DNA of 64,000 bases from Verrucomicrobiia bacterium (GTDB taxonomy: Bacteria; Verrucomicrobiota; Verrucomicrobiia; Verrucomicrobiales; Akkermansiaceae). Below, in pieces: positions 46,645 to 56,080 of the stretch (positions within the stretch are counted from its first letter, which is position 1; every line of letters begins with the position of its first letter). The translations under genes and the position numbers were made by a program. The DNA is taken from the NCBI GenBank assembly GCA_947462875.1, contig CANHQJ010000018.1:1-64000 (forward strand), read 5' to 3'. The notes under the pieces were generated by a model. That model was given only the letters and a program-made list of their open reading frames with translations. It had not been told where the DNA came from and did no database searches.

Positions 46645-46735
46645 GCGCCCATCCTGCGCTACTCTCGCGCTGCGGGCAAGCGAAAGCGCTCTCTTCCCGA
46701 TTGACCGCGACGACGGTCTTTTCTAGCGTGTCCGT

Positions 46736-48664
46736 GTGTCTTTTCCCGCCGATCTCACCACACTGTTGCGCGAGCGTTTCGGCTGGGACAGTTTTCGCGG
46801 CGAGCAGGAAAACGTCATCCGCACGCTGTTGGCGGGAAAGTCCGCCTTTGCCCTGTTTCCCACCGGTGCCGGAAAATCCCTGTGTTATCAGCTGCCGGCA
46901 TTGCTGTTAGAGGGAGCCACGCTCGTCGTCAGCCCTCTGATCGCGCTGATGAAAGATCAGGTCGAGTCCCTGACGCGCCGTGGCATCGCGGCGGCGCGCA
47001 TCGACTCCACCCTGACCGATGACGAAGTGGCGCAGGTGATAGAGTCATTGCGCGATGGCAGTGTGAAGCTGTTGTTTCTCTCCCCCGAGCGCCTCGCCTC
47101 CCGCAGTTTTCGCAAGCACCTGCGCGCGATCAACATCAGCATGCTGGCGATCGATGAAGCCCACTGCATTTCCGAGTGGGGGCACAATTTCCGCCCGGAT
47201 TACCTGAAAATCGCCCGCCTCAGCCGCAAGCTCAAGGTGTCGCGCATCCTCGCCCTCACCGCCACCGCCACACCCGCCGTGGCGAAGGAAATCCGCAAGA
47301 ACTTCCGCATCACCAGCGCCTGCCAATTCCACGGCGGCTTCCATCGCCCGAATCTCCGCCTCAGCGTGGAGGCATGCACTGCCGCGGAAAAGGACGAACG
47401 CCTGCTCGAAAAGCTCCGCACTCACAGCGGCCCCACCATCGTCTATGCGACCACCCGACGCGATACCGAGCGCCTCGCGACGATGCTGCAAAAGCACGGC
47501 TTTTCCGCGCGCTCCTACCACGCCGGCCTCACGCCGGAAATGCGCTCGCTCGCCCAGGACACGTTTCTGAATAATGACACGCGCATCATCGTCGCTACCA
47601 TTGCCTTTGGCATGGGCATCGATAAAGCAGACATCCGCTGCATCATCCACTATCACCTGCCGAAAAGCATCGAGGGCTACAGCCAGGAAATCGGCCGCGC
47701 CGGTCGCGATGGGGACGTCTCCCACTGCATCCTCTTCGCCCATAAGCCTGACACCAAGACACTCGAAAATTTCATCCACGCCGCCACGCCATCGCCGCAA
47801 TCGCTGCGCAATCTGTTAGATCGCCTGCTGCGCCTGGCCGATCCGGGAAAATCCTTCGCCATCTCCCCCTACGAGCTCTCCGTCAGCCTCGACATGCGCG
47901 AGGAAACCCTGCGCACGGTTCTAGCCTATCTGGAGCTCGATGACATCATCGAACGCACGGGTAATTTCCACGCCTACTTCCGCGTGCGATTGCTGCGACC
48001 ACTGGAACGCGTGCTCGCCGGCTATCCCGCACGCGAGAAAAACCGCATCCGCAGCCTGTTCGCCGCCGCCGAATCCGCCTACGGCAGCCTGCATTTCCGT
48101 CTCTACGAAATCGCCGGGCAAACCGGTATCCAGCGCGAGCAAGCCACGGAAATCATCACCGCACTCGCCGATGCGGGAGATATCCGCCTGGAGCAGCGCG
48201 GCATCCGCGAGGTCTATACGCGCAGCAAAACTACTACGTTTATCGTAGCTGCTGTCATCGAAAAAATGATCGCGCGTTTCGAATCGCGGGCCTCCTTCGA
48301 GTTCGAGCGCGTGCGCATGGTCATGCGCTACGTGGAAGCGCGCCAGTGCCGCCCGCGCCTGCTGGCCCGACATTTCGGCGTAGCCGCCCCGAAGCCCTGC
48401 GGCGTCTGCGATCTCTGTCTGGGTGGCAAGCCCATCCGCTGGCGCGATGAAACGCTACCCGCGATTCCGCCCGAGGAATGGCAGCAGATGCTCGCCTTGC
48501 GCAAAGAAGACCACGCCGCACTGGGCACCCCGCGCCAGCTCGCGCGCTTCCTCTGCGGCATTTCCAGTCCGGCAGCCTACCAGGCAAAGCTGCAAACCCG
48601 CGACGAATTCGGCCTCTGGCAGCACCGCGATTTCCTTGACATCCTTACGATGCTGGAGGCCTGA
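46736..48664 (+). CDS. recQ: ATP-dependent DNA helicase RecQ
   Basis: 642 residues from a GTG at 46736. Helicase motifs are TGAGKSLCYQLPALL (I), LAIDEAHCISEWGHNFRPDY (II), LTATATP (III), YHAGL and SQEIGRAGRDGD (VI). The RecQ zinc-binding part ends in CGVCDLC. A winged-helix RQC region follows, with a short C-terminal tail; a full HRDC domain is not evident. It unwinds DNA 3'-5' in recombination repair. Palindrome copy 4 lies within the gene (48232-48248, KTTTFIV). Confidence 0.95.
   Translation: MSFPADLTTLLRERFGWDSFRGEQENVIRTLLAGKSAFALFPTGAGKSLCYQLPALLLEGATLVVSPLIALMKDQVESLTRRGIAAARIDSTLTDDEVAQVIESLRDGSVKLLFLSPERLASRSFRKHLRAINISMLAIDEAHCISEWGHNFRPDYLKIARLSRKLKVSRILALTATATPAVAKEIRKNFRITSACQFHGGFHRPNLRLSVEACTAAEKDERLLEKLRTHSGPTIVYATTRRDTERLATMLQKHGFSARSYHAGLTPEMRSLAQDTFLNNDTRIIVATIAFGMGIDKADIRCIIHYHLPKSIEGYSQEIGRAGRDGDVSHCILFAHKPDTKTLENFIHAATPSPQSLRNLLDRLLRLADPGKSFAISPYELSVSLDMREETLRTVLAYLELDDIIERTGNFHAYFRVRLLRPLERVLAGYPAREKNRIRSLFAAAESAYGSLHFRLYEIAGQTGIQREQATEIITALADAGDIRLEQRGIREVYTRSKTTTFIVAAVIEKMIARFESRASFEFERVRMVMRYVEARQCRPRLLARHFGVAAPKPCGVCDLCLGGKPIRWRDETLPAIPPEEWQQMLALRKEDHAALGTPRQLARFLCGISSPAAYQAKLQTRDEFGLWQHRDFLDILTMLEA
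48232..48248. repeat. 17-bp palindrome family, copy 4 (in recQ)
   Basis: TACTACGTTTATCGTAG on the plus strand, the reverse orientation of the other plus-strand copies. It encodes TTTFIV, identical to the NlpC/P60 copy. Confidence 0.7.
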
Positions 48665-48670
48665 CATACC

Positions 48671-49684
48671 CTACTCCTGATGCAGCACCAGACGGTAGCG
48701 CGCTTTGCCCGCGCGCAGGTGATCCAGTGCCGCATTGACATCAGCCATCGCAAAATCCTCGGTCTGCGCCGCGATGCCGTGACGCGCCGCGAAGTCGAGC
48801 ATCTTGCGCACCCTCGCCGGAGAGCCCAGCGGCGAGCCGGTGATTTTTTTCCGACCGCCGATCAGCGCGAAGGCCGATACCGCCACCGGCTCCAATACGG
48901 CACCCACAAAATGCAGCGTGCCATCCGGACCTAACAGATTCAGGTATTCGCTCCAGTCCAGCGGCACGTTCACGGTCGAGAGGATAAAATCAAAACTCCC
49001 CGCCGCCTGTTTCATCGCCGTGGTATCGCGCGAGTCCAGCACCGCATGCGCGCCCAGTTTCATCGCCTCCTCGGCTTTCCCCGCGCTGCTGGTGAAAGCC
49101 GTGACGTGGCAGCCCCATTTGTTCAGAAACTGCAAGGCCAGGTGCCCCAGTCCGCCGATGCCGATCACTCCCACCCGATCCGTCGGCTTGACCCCTCCAT
49201 CGATGATAGGCGCAAACACCGTGATGCCGCCACAAAACAAAGGACCCGCCTTGCGCGCATCCAGTCCCGCGGGCAAGGGAATCGCCCAGCTCCAGTGCGC
49301 CCGCACCCGATCCGCAAAGCCCCCGTGCCGACCCACAATCGTCTGCTCGGAAGAACCACAGAGCTGATGCTTGCCGGACAGGCACGGCTGACAACTCAGG
49401 CACGATCCCGCAAACCATCCCAGCCCGACACGATCACCCGCTTTCACGCCTTTGACCAGTTCCCCCGCCGCTTCCACCACGCCCACCACCTCATGACCAG
49501 CGATCAAGGGATACGCCGACATGCCCCAGTCATTGTCGATCATCGACAAATCCGAATGACAAATCCCGCACGATTCCACACGGATCTGCACCTGCTCCGG
49601 CCCCAGTTCTCCCAGGTGGATGGAATGCTTTTCCAATCGTCCACCCGCCGCCATCGCCGCCCAACCTTCCGCTGTATGTTTCAT
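48671..49684 (-). CDS. Zinc-dependent alcohol dehydrogenase (MDR family)
   Basis: 337 residues. Catalytic zinc residues are in CGICHSD and GHEVVG, structural zinc cysteines in GSCLSCQPCLSGKHQLC, and the NAD(P)-binding loop is GVIGIGGLGHLALQ. The family (cinnamyl-alcohol-dehydrogenase-like) oxidises or reduces alcohols and aldehydes of broad range. It converges with recQ (6 bp apart). No operon partner is clear; the 156 bp upstream (49685-49840) hold no feature I can support. Confidence 0.92.
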   Translation of the reverse strand: MKHTAEGWAAMAAGGRLEKHSIHLGELGPEQVQIRVESCGICHSDLSMIDNDWGMSAYPLIAGHEVVGVVEAAGELVKGVKAGDRVGLGWFAGSCLSCQPCLSGKHQLCGSSEQTIVGRHGGFADRVRAHWSWAIPLPAGLDARKAGPLFCGGITVFAPIIDGGVKPTDRVGVIGIGGLGHLALQFLNKWGCHVTAFTSSAGKAEEAMKLGAHAVLDSRDTTAMKQAAGSFDFILSTVNVPLDWSEYLNLLGPDGTLHFVGAVLEPVAVSAFALIGGRKKITGSPLGSPARVRKMLDFAARHGIAAQTEDFAMADVNAALDHLRAGKARYRLVLHQE

Positions 49685-49840
49685 GATGAAACCCTAGCCG
49701 CGTATGCCGATGCATGCAAGAAACAAGTCCATGGGGTCAGCTCCAAAACAGCGACCCACAGCCACAGCCGAGCGCATGGCATATCCCTCACCATCCTCCG
49801 GTTCAGAATCATACCGTTCGGAGATAGCTGACAAAGGAGT

Positions 49841-50530
49841 TTATTGGGAAACAAGCGAGGAGCCGATGGCGAGCACCATCAGGGCGATCCAGATGCCGCT
49901 GAGCACCTTGCCGGGGGTATCGAGCGTGCGGTGATCCTCGTAGCCTTCCGGGCAGGCCATCATGCGCCAGCCGATCCAGATGTTCATTATGGGCACGAAG
50001 CTCCACAACACCGCGAAGCCTGACATGCCCAGGTTTTTGGTCCGCTGTGCGCCTATATACAGTGCGGCGATCATGAAGACGATGGCTAACAATCCGAGCA
50101 CGGCGAGTGAAGCGCCCACAGATTCGGTGCTTTTCACGATCAGGAACATGATACCGAAAGCAATGGCGTAAAACACGATGGTCATGACCATGTACGTGAG
50201 AAAATACCGCAGACGTCCATAGCCTTCGTAGCTCGGAACATAGGCATCCCTCTCCCGCGCCATGGAATGTTGGCTGCGCTCGGAGAGAAGGTAGGGATTG
50301 GTCGTGAGCGAAGCGGGCGGTGTGGTTGAGACCATCGGCGCTGGAGCCATCAGCGGGCTGGTCGTGGGCATGAGACCGGCATCCTGCAAGCTGCTCCATT
50401 CCGCCATTCCCTCTTTCCAAACAAGGAGGGTCGCCGGATCCAGTGTGCCCGAGCGCACCAAGGCCTGCAATTGCGGAGCGGTCACAGGTCCCTCCTGCGC
50501 ACCGTTGTTAGCGAAAAACCATTCGTCCAT
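49841..50530 (-). CDS. GYF_2-domain membrane protein
   Basis: 229 residues. An N-terminal GYF_2 (DUF4339) domain shows WFFANNGAQEGPVTAPQLQ and GTLDPATLLVWKEGMAEW, followed by a Pro/Ser/Thr linker and four hydrophobic helices (about 110-225). GYF_2 is thought to mediate protein contacts at the membrane. Function unknown. Confidence 0.8.
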   Translation of the reverse strand: MDEWFFANNGAQEGPVTAPQLQALVRSGTLDPATLLVWKEGMAEWSSLQDAGLMPTTSPLMAPAPMVSTTPPASLTTNPYLLSERSQHSMARERDAYVPSYEGYGRLRYFLTYMVMTIVFYAIAFGIMFLIVKSTESVGASLAVLGLLAIVFMIAALYIGAQRTKNLGMSGFAVLWSFVPIMNIWIGWRMMACPEGYEDHRTLDTPGKVLSGIWIALMVLAIGSSLVSQ

Positions 50531-50599
50531 AAAGGGCGAAGCTGACGGCTTCCGTTAGCCTGTCAAGAAAACCTTGTGCCATTATCCCACCGTTGCGAT

Positions 50600-50824
50600 T
50601 CAGAGCAGCTCTCTGACATACCAACGCTCCACTTTCTCACGCGCCCAGGACGTTTTGCGGAGGAAGGTGAGGCTGGACTTGAGGCTGGGATTGTTCTGAA
50701 AGCAGCGGACCGGGATGCGCGCGGCCATTTCCTCCCAGCCATGACGGGCGTGGAGTGATTCGACGATTTGCTGCAAGGTCACACCGTGCAGGGGATCGCG
50801 GGGGTGTTGGGATGGATTGGTCAT
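50600..50824 (-). CDS. VF530-family (DUF2132) small DNA-binding protein
   Basis: 74 residues from the ATG at 50824; a longer open frame upstream is antisense-type noise. The pattern PLHGVTLQQIVESLHARHGW, CFQNNPSLKSSLTFLRKTSW and ARKK/EKVERWYV is diagnostic of the VF530 family, whose known structure is a small helical protein related to DNA-binding domains. It lies 22 bp after glnD in the same direction. Confidence 0.88.
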   Translation of the reverse strand: MTNPSQHPRDPLHGVTLQQIVESLHARHGWEEMAARIPVRCFQNNPSLKSSLTFLRKTSWAREKVERWYVRELL

Positions 50825-50846
50825 GGCGTGCGATGCGTGACGTGCC

Positions 50847-53588
50847 TTATTCTTCGCGCAATAACAAGGCATCCAGTTCTTGTTTGAGGTGGTGCAGAAT
50901 CGCGGGGTCGGTGATCTTCGCGCCGCCGGGGTGGGTGATGTAGAGCGTATCGACGGCCGCGCCTTTTTCGGTGCAAATCCGCGCGTGCACGGTATCGAGA
51001 TGATGCGCGTTGATCGCGTGAAACAGATCGTGCAGCAGGCCGATGCGGTCCAGCGCCTGAATCTCCACCGTGGTGCAGGAGGGATGCAGCTCGTTGCTGA
51101 TGTAGCTGCGCACGGGAAAGGAAATGCCGCCATCGGTGCGCGGGGCGAGGAAGTTTTTCTTCCGCTTCAGGTACTGTGCCGGATTGTATTCCAACGCGGG
51201 GAAAATGGCATCAAAGGTGTCGGTGAAACGTTTGCGCACGGCCATGTCGGCGATCGGCTCGAAGTTGATGTTGCAGACGCGGAAGATGTCCACCACGATG
51301 CCATCAGTGCGGGTGTAGAAATCCGCCGACAGAATGTTGATCTGCTGCGAGGCCAGCGCGCAGCAGATTTTTTCCAACAGATTCGGGCGATTGCGCGTGG
51401 CGAGGATGAGCTCGGAGTAGCCTTTGTCGCTGTGATCGATCCACTTGATGCAGTACGCGTTTTCCTGCGATTCCTCGCGCTGGACGAAGTGCCGCACGGT
51501 GCGCACCTGGGTGACGATGTGAGGTGCCTGGCGGAAACTGAAGGCGGCCTCGGGCATGCGTTCGAAGTGTTCGTTGACCCACGGGTGGTAGTCATCGCGC
51601 ATGAGCTCCAGCACCGCGGCGCGCAGTTCGAGCTTCTGTTCCTCGATCGATGCGGTGTAGCCGGCGCGTCCCTGATCGAGGAAACGGCTGGTCAGGGAAT
51701 GCAGTTGCCGCATCAGCGATTCTTTCCAGCCGTTCCAGGCATCCGGTGCGGTGCCGTTCGAATCGGCATAGGTGAAGAGCAGCAGCGCATCGAGGTTTTC
51801 CTTGGTTTTCATCACCGAGGCGAAGTCCGCCACGACATTGGGATCCTCGATGTTTTTCGTCGTGGCCGTCCGCCAGAAGATCAGGTGATTGTCCACGAGA
51901 AACATCAACAAGGCGCGGCGCGCGCCGCTGATTTGCAGGCGTTTGCAGACGCGGTTCGCCAGCATGGTGGAGCCGTCGATGTGTTCGCGCACGTCCTCGG
52001 CGCGGCCGGTATCATGCATGATCACCGCCAGATACAAGGCATACGGATCCGAAATGTCCAGCAGCAGGCGTTTGTAAAACGCCTGCTGCGGCAGGTCATC
52101 GGCGAGCAGGGCATCGAGCTGATCGACGCAGCGCAGCGTGTGTTCATCGGCGGTGTAGCGGTGGAAAAACTCATGCTGCACGAGACAGTCCATGCCATCG
52201 AACTCCGGCAGGTAGCGCCCGAGGAATCGCACACGATGCATGAGCCGCAGGATGCGGGCGACGTCACCCTTGCGCTCGAGAATGGCCTGGAAGGTATCGC
52301 GGTTGGCCTTGGCATAGCGGAAATTTTTATCCACCAGATCGAGGTGCTCCTTGACCAATTTGCGCATGGGCGGCGAGAGTTTGAGATTGCGCACCTGGCA
52401 ATGCTGGAACAGGCGCATCATGCGGTTCGGGTCCTGCACGAAAACATCGGGCGTGAGCGCGTAGATGCGACCGTCTTTGGCGATGAAGCCATCGAACTCC
52501 TCGCGCTTGCTCTTGCGGAAACTCAGAAACGAACGCCATCCGGAATGAGCCGCCTGCATGGTCTCGATCTGATAGATTTCCATCAGCGAAGTCGTGTGCT
52601 GCCACAGGTGGCGGGTGTGCGTGTAGTAATCGCGCATGAAGGCCTCCGTGCGGCGCAGGATGCTTTTTTGGGGGTAGTCGAAAGAGGTGGCGACAATCCC
52701 TTGCAGGCGCAGCGTGAGGATGTCGTTGGCCTTGCCGGTCTCGTAGTGCAGTTCATTGCGCACGCGGTGGAGAAAATCATAGGCGTCGTTGATTTCCTGA
52801 TAGGCGGCGGCGCTGAGGCTTTTTTCCTTCACGAGATCCTTGAGGTCGGTGATGCCGCGCACCACATGGGACACCCACATGATGTTGTGATAGTCGCGCA
52901 GTCCGCCGCAGGATTCCTTGACGTTCGGCTCCTGGAGGAAGGGAGTGTTCGAGTATTTCTTATGGCGGCTGCGCTGATCCTCGCGCCGCAGTTCCAGGAA
53001 CTCGGTTTGTTTTTTCTGCACGCATTCTTTTTCAAAGCGCACGAGGCAGTTATCGTAGAGGGCCTGACTGCCAGCGATGCGGCGGGTGTTCATCATCGCC
53101 GTTTTGTTTTGCTGATCGGCGTGCGCCTCGCTGATGCATTCCGTTATGGATCGCACGGAGTGTCCGATTTTCAATCCCATGTCCCAGAGCAAATACAGAA
53201 TCTTTTCGATGGTCTGCTTGGTGGTGGGAGCAATGCCGGCGGAGGGACGCGGCGTCAGAAACAAGAGGTCGATGTCCGAGCAGGGATTGAGCAATCCCCG
53301 GCCATAGCCGCCGATCGCCACCAGGGCGAACTGCGGCGGATTGCTTTCATGGTCGAGCAGAGCCCACTGGTAGGCGGATTGCAGCAGGGCATCGAACATC
53401 TCCGCGCGCGCGCCGGCGATTTCCAAACCGCCCGCGCCATCGCGATGCCGCTGCCGGATCGCCTCCTCCTCCGCCGTGAGAAAGGCCTTGAAGGCGGAAA
53501 TGCATTCGGCGGGGGACAGTTGCCCCTGCATCACGGGAGCCAGCCATTTGGCGGCGCGTTCTTGATAGGCATTGGTGGGAGCACTCAT
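50847..53588 (-). CDS. glnD: Protein-PII uridylyltransferase / uridylyl-removing enzyme
   Basis: 913 residues from the ATG at 53588. The nucleotidyltransferase domain shows VAIGGYGRGLLNPCSDIDLL, the PII-UTase helical region follows, the HD domain contains LAVIMHDTGRAED, and two ACT domains end the protein (FYTRDGIVVDIFRVCN-like and EIQALDRIGLLHDLFHAIN). It modifies PII in response to glutamine. The HD motif reads MHDTGR rather than the usual HDIAKG, a variation worth noting. No glnB or amtB is adjacent. Confidence 0.93.
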   Translation of the reverse strand: MSAPTNAYQERAAKWLAPVMQGQLSPAECISAFKAFLTAEEEAIRQRHRDGAGGLEIAGARAEMFDALLQSAYQWALLDHESNPPQFALVAIGGYGRGLLNPCSDIDLLFLTPRPSAGIAPTTKQTIEKILYLLWDMGLKIGHSVRSITECISEAHADQQNKTAMMNTRRIAGSQALYDNCLVRFEKECVQKKQTEFLELRREDQRSRHKKYSNTPFLQEPNVKESCGGLRDYHNIMWVSHVVRGITDLKDLVKEKSLSAAAYQEINDAYDFLHRVRNELHYETGKANDILTLRLQGIVATSFDYPQKSILRRTEAFMRDYYTHTRHLWQHTTSLMEIYQIETMQAAHSGWRSFLSFRKSKREEFDGFIAKDGRIYALTPDVFVQDPNRMMRLFQHCQVRNLKLSPPMRKLVKEHLDLVDKNFRYAKANRDTFQAILERKGDVARILRLMHRVRFLGRYLPEFDGMDCLVQHEFFHRYTADEHTLRCVDQLDALLADDLPQQAFYKRLLLDISDPYALYLAVIMHDTGRAEDVREHIDGSTMLANRVCKRLQISGARRALLMFLVDNHLIFWRTATTKNIEDPNVVADFASVMKTKENLDALLLFTYADSNGTAPDAWNGWKESLMRQLHSLTSRFLDQGRAGYTASIEEQKLELRAAVLELMRDDYHPWVNEHFERMPEAAFSFRQAPHIVTQVRTVRHFVQREESQENAYCIKWIDHSDKGYSELILATRNRPNLLEKICCALASQQINILSADFYTRTDGIVVDIFRVCNINFEPIADMAVRKRFTDTFDAIFPALEYNPAQYLKRKKNFLAPRTDGGISFPVRSYISNELHPSCTTVEIQALDRIGLLHDLFHAINAHHLDTVHARICTEKGAAVDTLYITHPGGAKITDPAILHHLKQELDALLLREE

Positions 53589-53599
53589 GGAAAAATATG

Positions 53600-54634
53600 T
53601 TAGAGACCGATGGCCGATTTCACCGCCTCGCGTTTGAGGCGCAGTTCGCGCCATTCATTGACAACACGACTCGCCTCGATGACCCCGCAGCCGGCGGGCA
53701 GCATGACGTGATCGCCTTCCCACCAGATGCCGCGGATGGCTACGACGGCGCGGAATTTCCCTTCGAACCACAGGCCGAACGGCGCACCGAACTCGGCCGG
53801 GCAGCCGAGTTGTTGGCGCCAGTCCAACAGGAGCTGCATGGTTTCTTTGGTGCGCGGCAGCGGTCCCAGTGCGGGCGTGGGGTGGAGTTTGCGCAGCAAA
53901 GTCTCGACGGAAGTGTCGTCTTCCAGATCGACATCGATGAGTGTCTGGAAATGCACGATGGGGCCGAGATCGAGGATGCTGCGTTCCTGGCGGATCAGGA
54001 TTCCCATATCGGCGAGTTTCGCCATCAGGCTTTGCGCCACAAACTCGTGCTCGCGGATTTCCTTTTCATCCACGGCGAGAATTTCGCGCTCCTCGCGACG
54101 CGCGGTGCCGGCCAGAGCCATGGTTTGCAAATGACGGTCCTCCAGTGCGAAGAGCAACTCCGGAGTGGCACCGGCAAATCCGCGATCGGCTTCGAGCCAG
54201 GCGTAGGAAATTTTCGGCGCCGGCACCCGTGCGAATGCGGTGGCCAGCGCGTGCAGATCCCCCTGCGTCCTCTCGCCATGCTCCACGCTCACGGGCACTG
54301 TTTTTTCAAACACACCTTTGCGAATCGCGAGGGAAATGTCCTGAAACACCTGCGCGAAGGATCCGGCATCCGGTGCCTGCCAGTCGATCTGCGGCAGCGG
54401 CTGTTGCGGGATTTCCGCGGCTTCGGTCACTTCCCAGCGCTTTGGAATCAGCCAGGGCTCTTCGAGGGTCAGCCCGAAGTCATTGCGATAAAATGCCACG
54501 CCGTCCTGCGGGCGCTGGGCACTGCGCGTGAAGGGACCATAACCGATCAAACGTCGTTCCCCGGAGAGGCCGAACAGGGCCATTTCTTGCGTAGCAGTCG
54601 TCACCGCGCCTAGCTCATCACATTGACGGCGCAC
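53600..54634 (-). CDS. menF: Isochorismate synthase-like chorismate-binding enzyme
   Basis: 344 residues from a GTG at 54634; GTG 54604 and ATG 54583 are other candidates and no ribosome binding site decides. The chorismate-binding fold shows SYAWLEADRGFAGATPELLF, MALAGTARRE, EKEIREHEFVAQSL, LHPTPALGPLPR and the late GIWWEGDHVMLPAGCGVIE. It converts chorismate to isochorismate for menaquinone or siderophores. No other men genes are adjacent, so MenF is likely but EntC-type is possible. It starts 11 bp before glnD. Confidence 0.82.
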   Translation of the reverse strand: MRRQCDELGAVTTATQEMALFGLSGERRLIGYGPFTRSAQRPQDGVAFYRNDFGLTLEEPWLIPKRWEVTEAAEIPQQPLPQIDWQAPDAGSFAQVFQDISLAIRKGVFEKTVPVSVEHGERTQGDLHALATAFARVPAPKISYAWLEADRGFAGATPELLFALEDRHLQTMALAGTARREEREILAVDEKEIREHEFVAQSLMAKLADMGILIRQERSILDLGPIVHFQTLIDVDLEDDTSVETLLRKLHPTPALGPLPRTKETMQLLLDWRQQLGCPAEFGAPFGLWFEGKFRAVVAIRGIWWEGDHVMLPAGCGVIEASRVVNEWRELRLKREAVKSAIGL

Positions 54635-54694
54635 GTCCAGTGTTTTGTGAGTGGTGGGGAGGATTTCAGCCGCATGCCGGAATCACCCGGACTC

Positions 54695-56035
54695 TCAACG
54701 CTCTAACATTTCCGCGCGCTGGAGCAGGGCCTTGGCGGCATCGGCATTTTTGTTCTGCTGCTGCCACCAGGAAGCGAGCAGGCGGATCGCGGCGGCGCTT
54801 TCTTTTTTCTCTGTGGCAGGGTAGGCCTTGATGGCATCGCGCAGGCGCGACTCGGCTTTTTCCGTCTGCTTGGCGGTCCAGTAGGACTCGGCGGCGTGGC
54901 GCAGGTAGAGCGGATTGCGCGTGGGTTCTTTGGCGAGTTTTTCCGCTTCGTCGAAAAGCGCCGGCGCCTTGGCGGATTCCGCGGCATCGAGGTGGGTGGC
55001 CACGGCCCGGAGGTAGAGCAGATCGACATCCTTCGGGTAATCAAAGCAGGCTTTTTCCAACAAAATGCGCGCGGCTTTGGCGTCCTTGGCGTTGAGAAAT
55101 TCGCGCGCGACTTCGAGAAATTCGCTCGCATCCCCACCGCGCAGTTTGAGCATTTCGCTGCGGTGCTTGCGGGCGAGCTCGGGTTTTTTCTGCTGATCGT
55201 AGAGTTTTGCCAGCGATTGATGCGCGACGAACAAGCTCGGATCGATCGCCAAGGCGGCGAGCAGCGTGGCTTCCCCCGCGGCCTCCTTTTTGTCAGCGAG
55301 CAGCAGAATGCCCAGGCGCACGCGCATGTCCAGCGATGACGGCGCGGCTTTGACATGCTTCTCCAACAAAGCGATGGCTTCCGGCACGCGTTTTGTTTTG
55401 CGGAAATGCTCGGACGCCGCGCGGGCCAGGTTGGGATCCTCCGGAGTTTCCTCGATGCGTTCACGATACATGCGGTCGAGCTGCTCCTGCGATTGGGCAT
55501 CATCCTGATCGCGCAGAATGCGGGAGAACAGTTCCGCCACCGAGGGATCCGCCTGCGGTTGTTTGAGGTAGTTTTGATAGAGCGCTTCGGATTTGGCGCG
55601 CTGGCCCTGCTGCTCATACAGCCGCAGGAGGCGCTCCAGCACCTCGGGATGAGCCGGTTGTTTTTGCTGCAATGCCTCCAGTTTTTCCACCGCGAGACGC
55701 AGCGCAAAATCATCCTCGGCACTCTGGGATCGGAGGAAATCGGTATACAAAAACTGCGCCCGCAGCGAATCGGGCCTATCTTCCGCCAGGGTGCGGTAGA
55801 GCGTGGATGCCGTTTTGATATCGCCCGCCTTGATCGCCCGTTTCGCCGAACGATCGGCGAGCATGATGGCCGTTGGATGGGCGATGCGTGCGGCCTCTTC
55901 GTGCCTGGCTTTCCCCGCGGCATCCCCACGCAGACCAGCGAGCACGGCCTGCGCATACTCCCGCCGCGCCAGCCCGGTATCTTGCGCAAGCAGGATGCCG
56001 CTGGACGCGATCATGAGGCTGATTCCGCGAAGCAT
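54695..56035 (-). CDS. Secreted TPR-repeat protein
   Basis: 446 residues from the ATG at 56035, chosen because a signal peptide follows (MLRGISLMIASSGILLAQ). The rest is a series of helical tetratricopeptide-like repeats, for example SLDMRVRLGILLLADKKEAA and SLFVAHQSLAKLYDQQKKPE. It probably scaffolds a periplasmic complex. It lies between the beta-helix gene and menF on the minus strand with short gaps. Confidence 0.85.
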   Translation of the reverse strand: MLRGISLMIASSGILLAQDTGLARREYAQAVLAGLRGDAAGKARHEEAARIAHPTAIMLADRSAKRAIKAGDIKTASTLYRTLAEDRPDSLRAQFLYTDFLRSQSAEDDFALRLAVEKLEALQQKQPAHPEVLERLLRLYEQQGQRAKSEALYQNYLKQPQADPSVAELFSRILRDQDDAQSQEQLDRMYRERIEETPEDPNLARAASEHFRKTKRVPEAIALLEKHVKAAPSSLDMRVRLGILLLADKKEAAGEATLLAALAIDPSLFVAHQSLAKLYDQQKKPELARKHRSEMLKLRGGDASEFLEVAREFLNAKDAKAARILLEKACFDYPKDVDLLYLRAVATHLDAAESAKAPALFDEAEKLAKEPTRNPLYLRHAAESYWTAKQTEKAESRLRDAIKAYPATEKKESAAAIRLLASWWQQQNKNADAAKALLQRAEMLER

Positions 56036-56080
56036 GGGAGCAGTGTATCTCATTTTCCCTGCGACACAAGCACACGATCG

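Noticed and set aside
50880-53603. 907-codon plus-strand open frame
   Set aside because: It mirrors glnD, which carries all expected domains; the antisense product is low in recognisable motifs.
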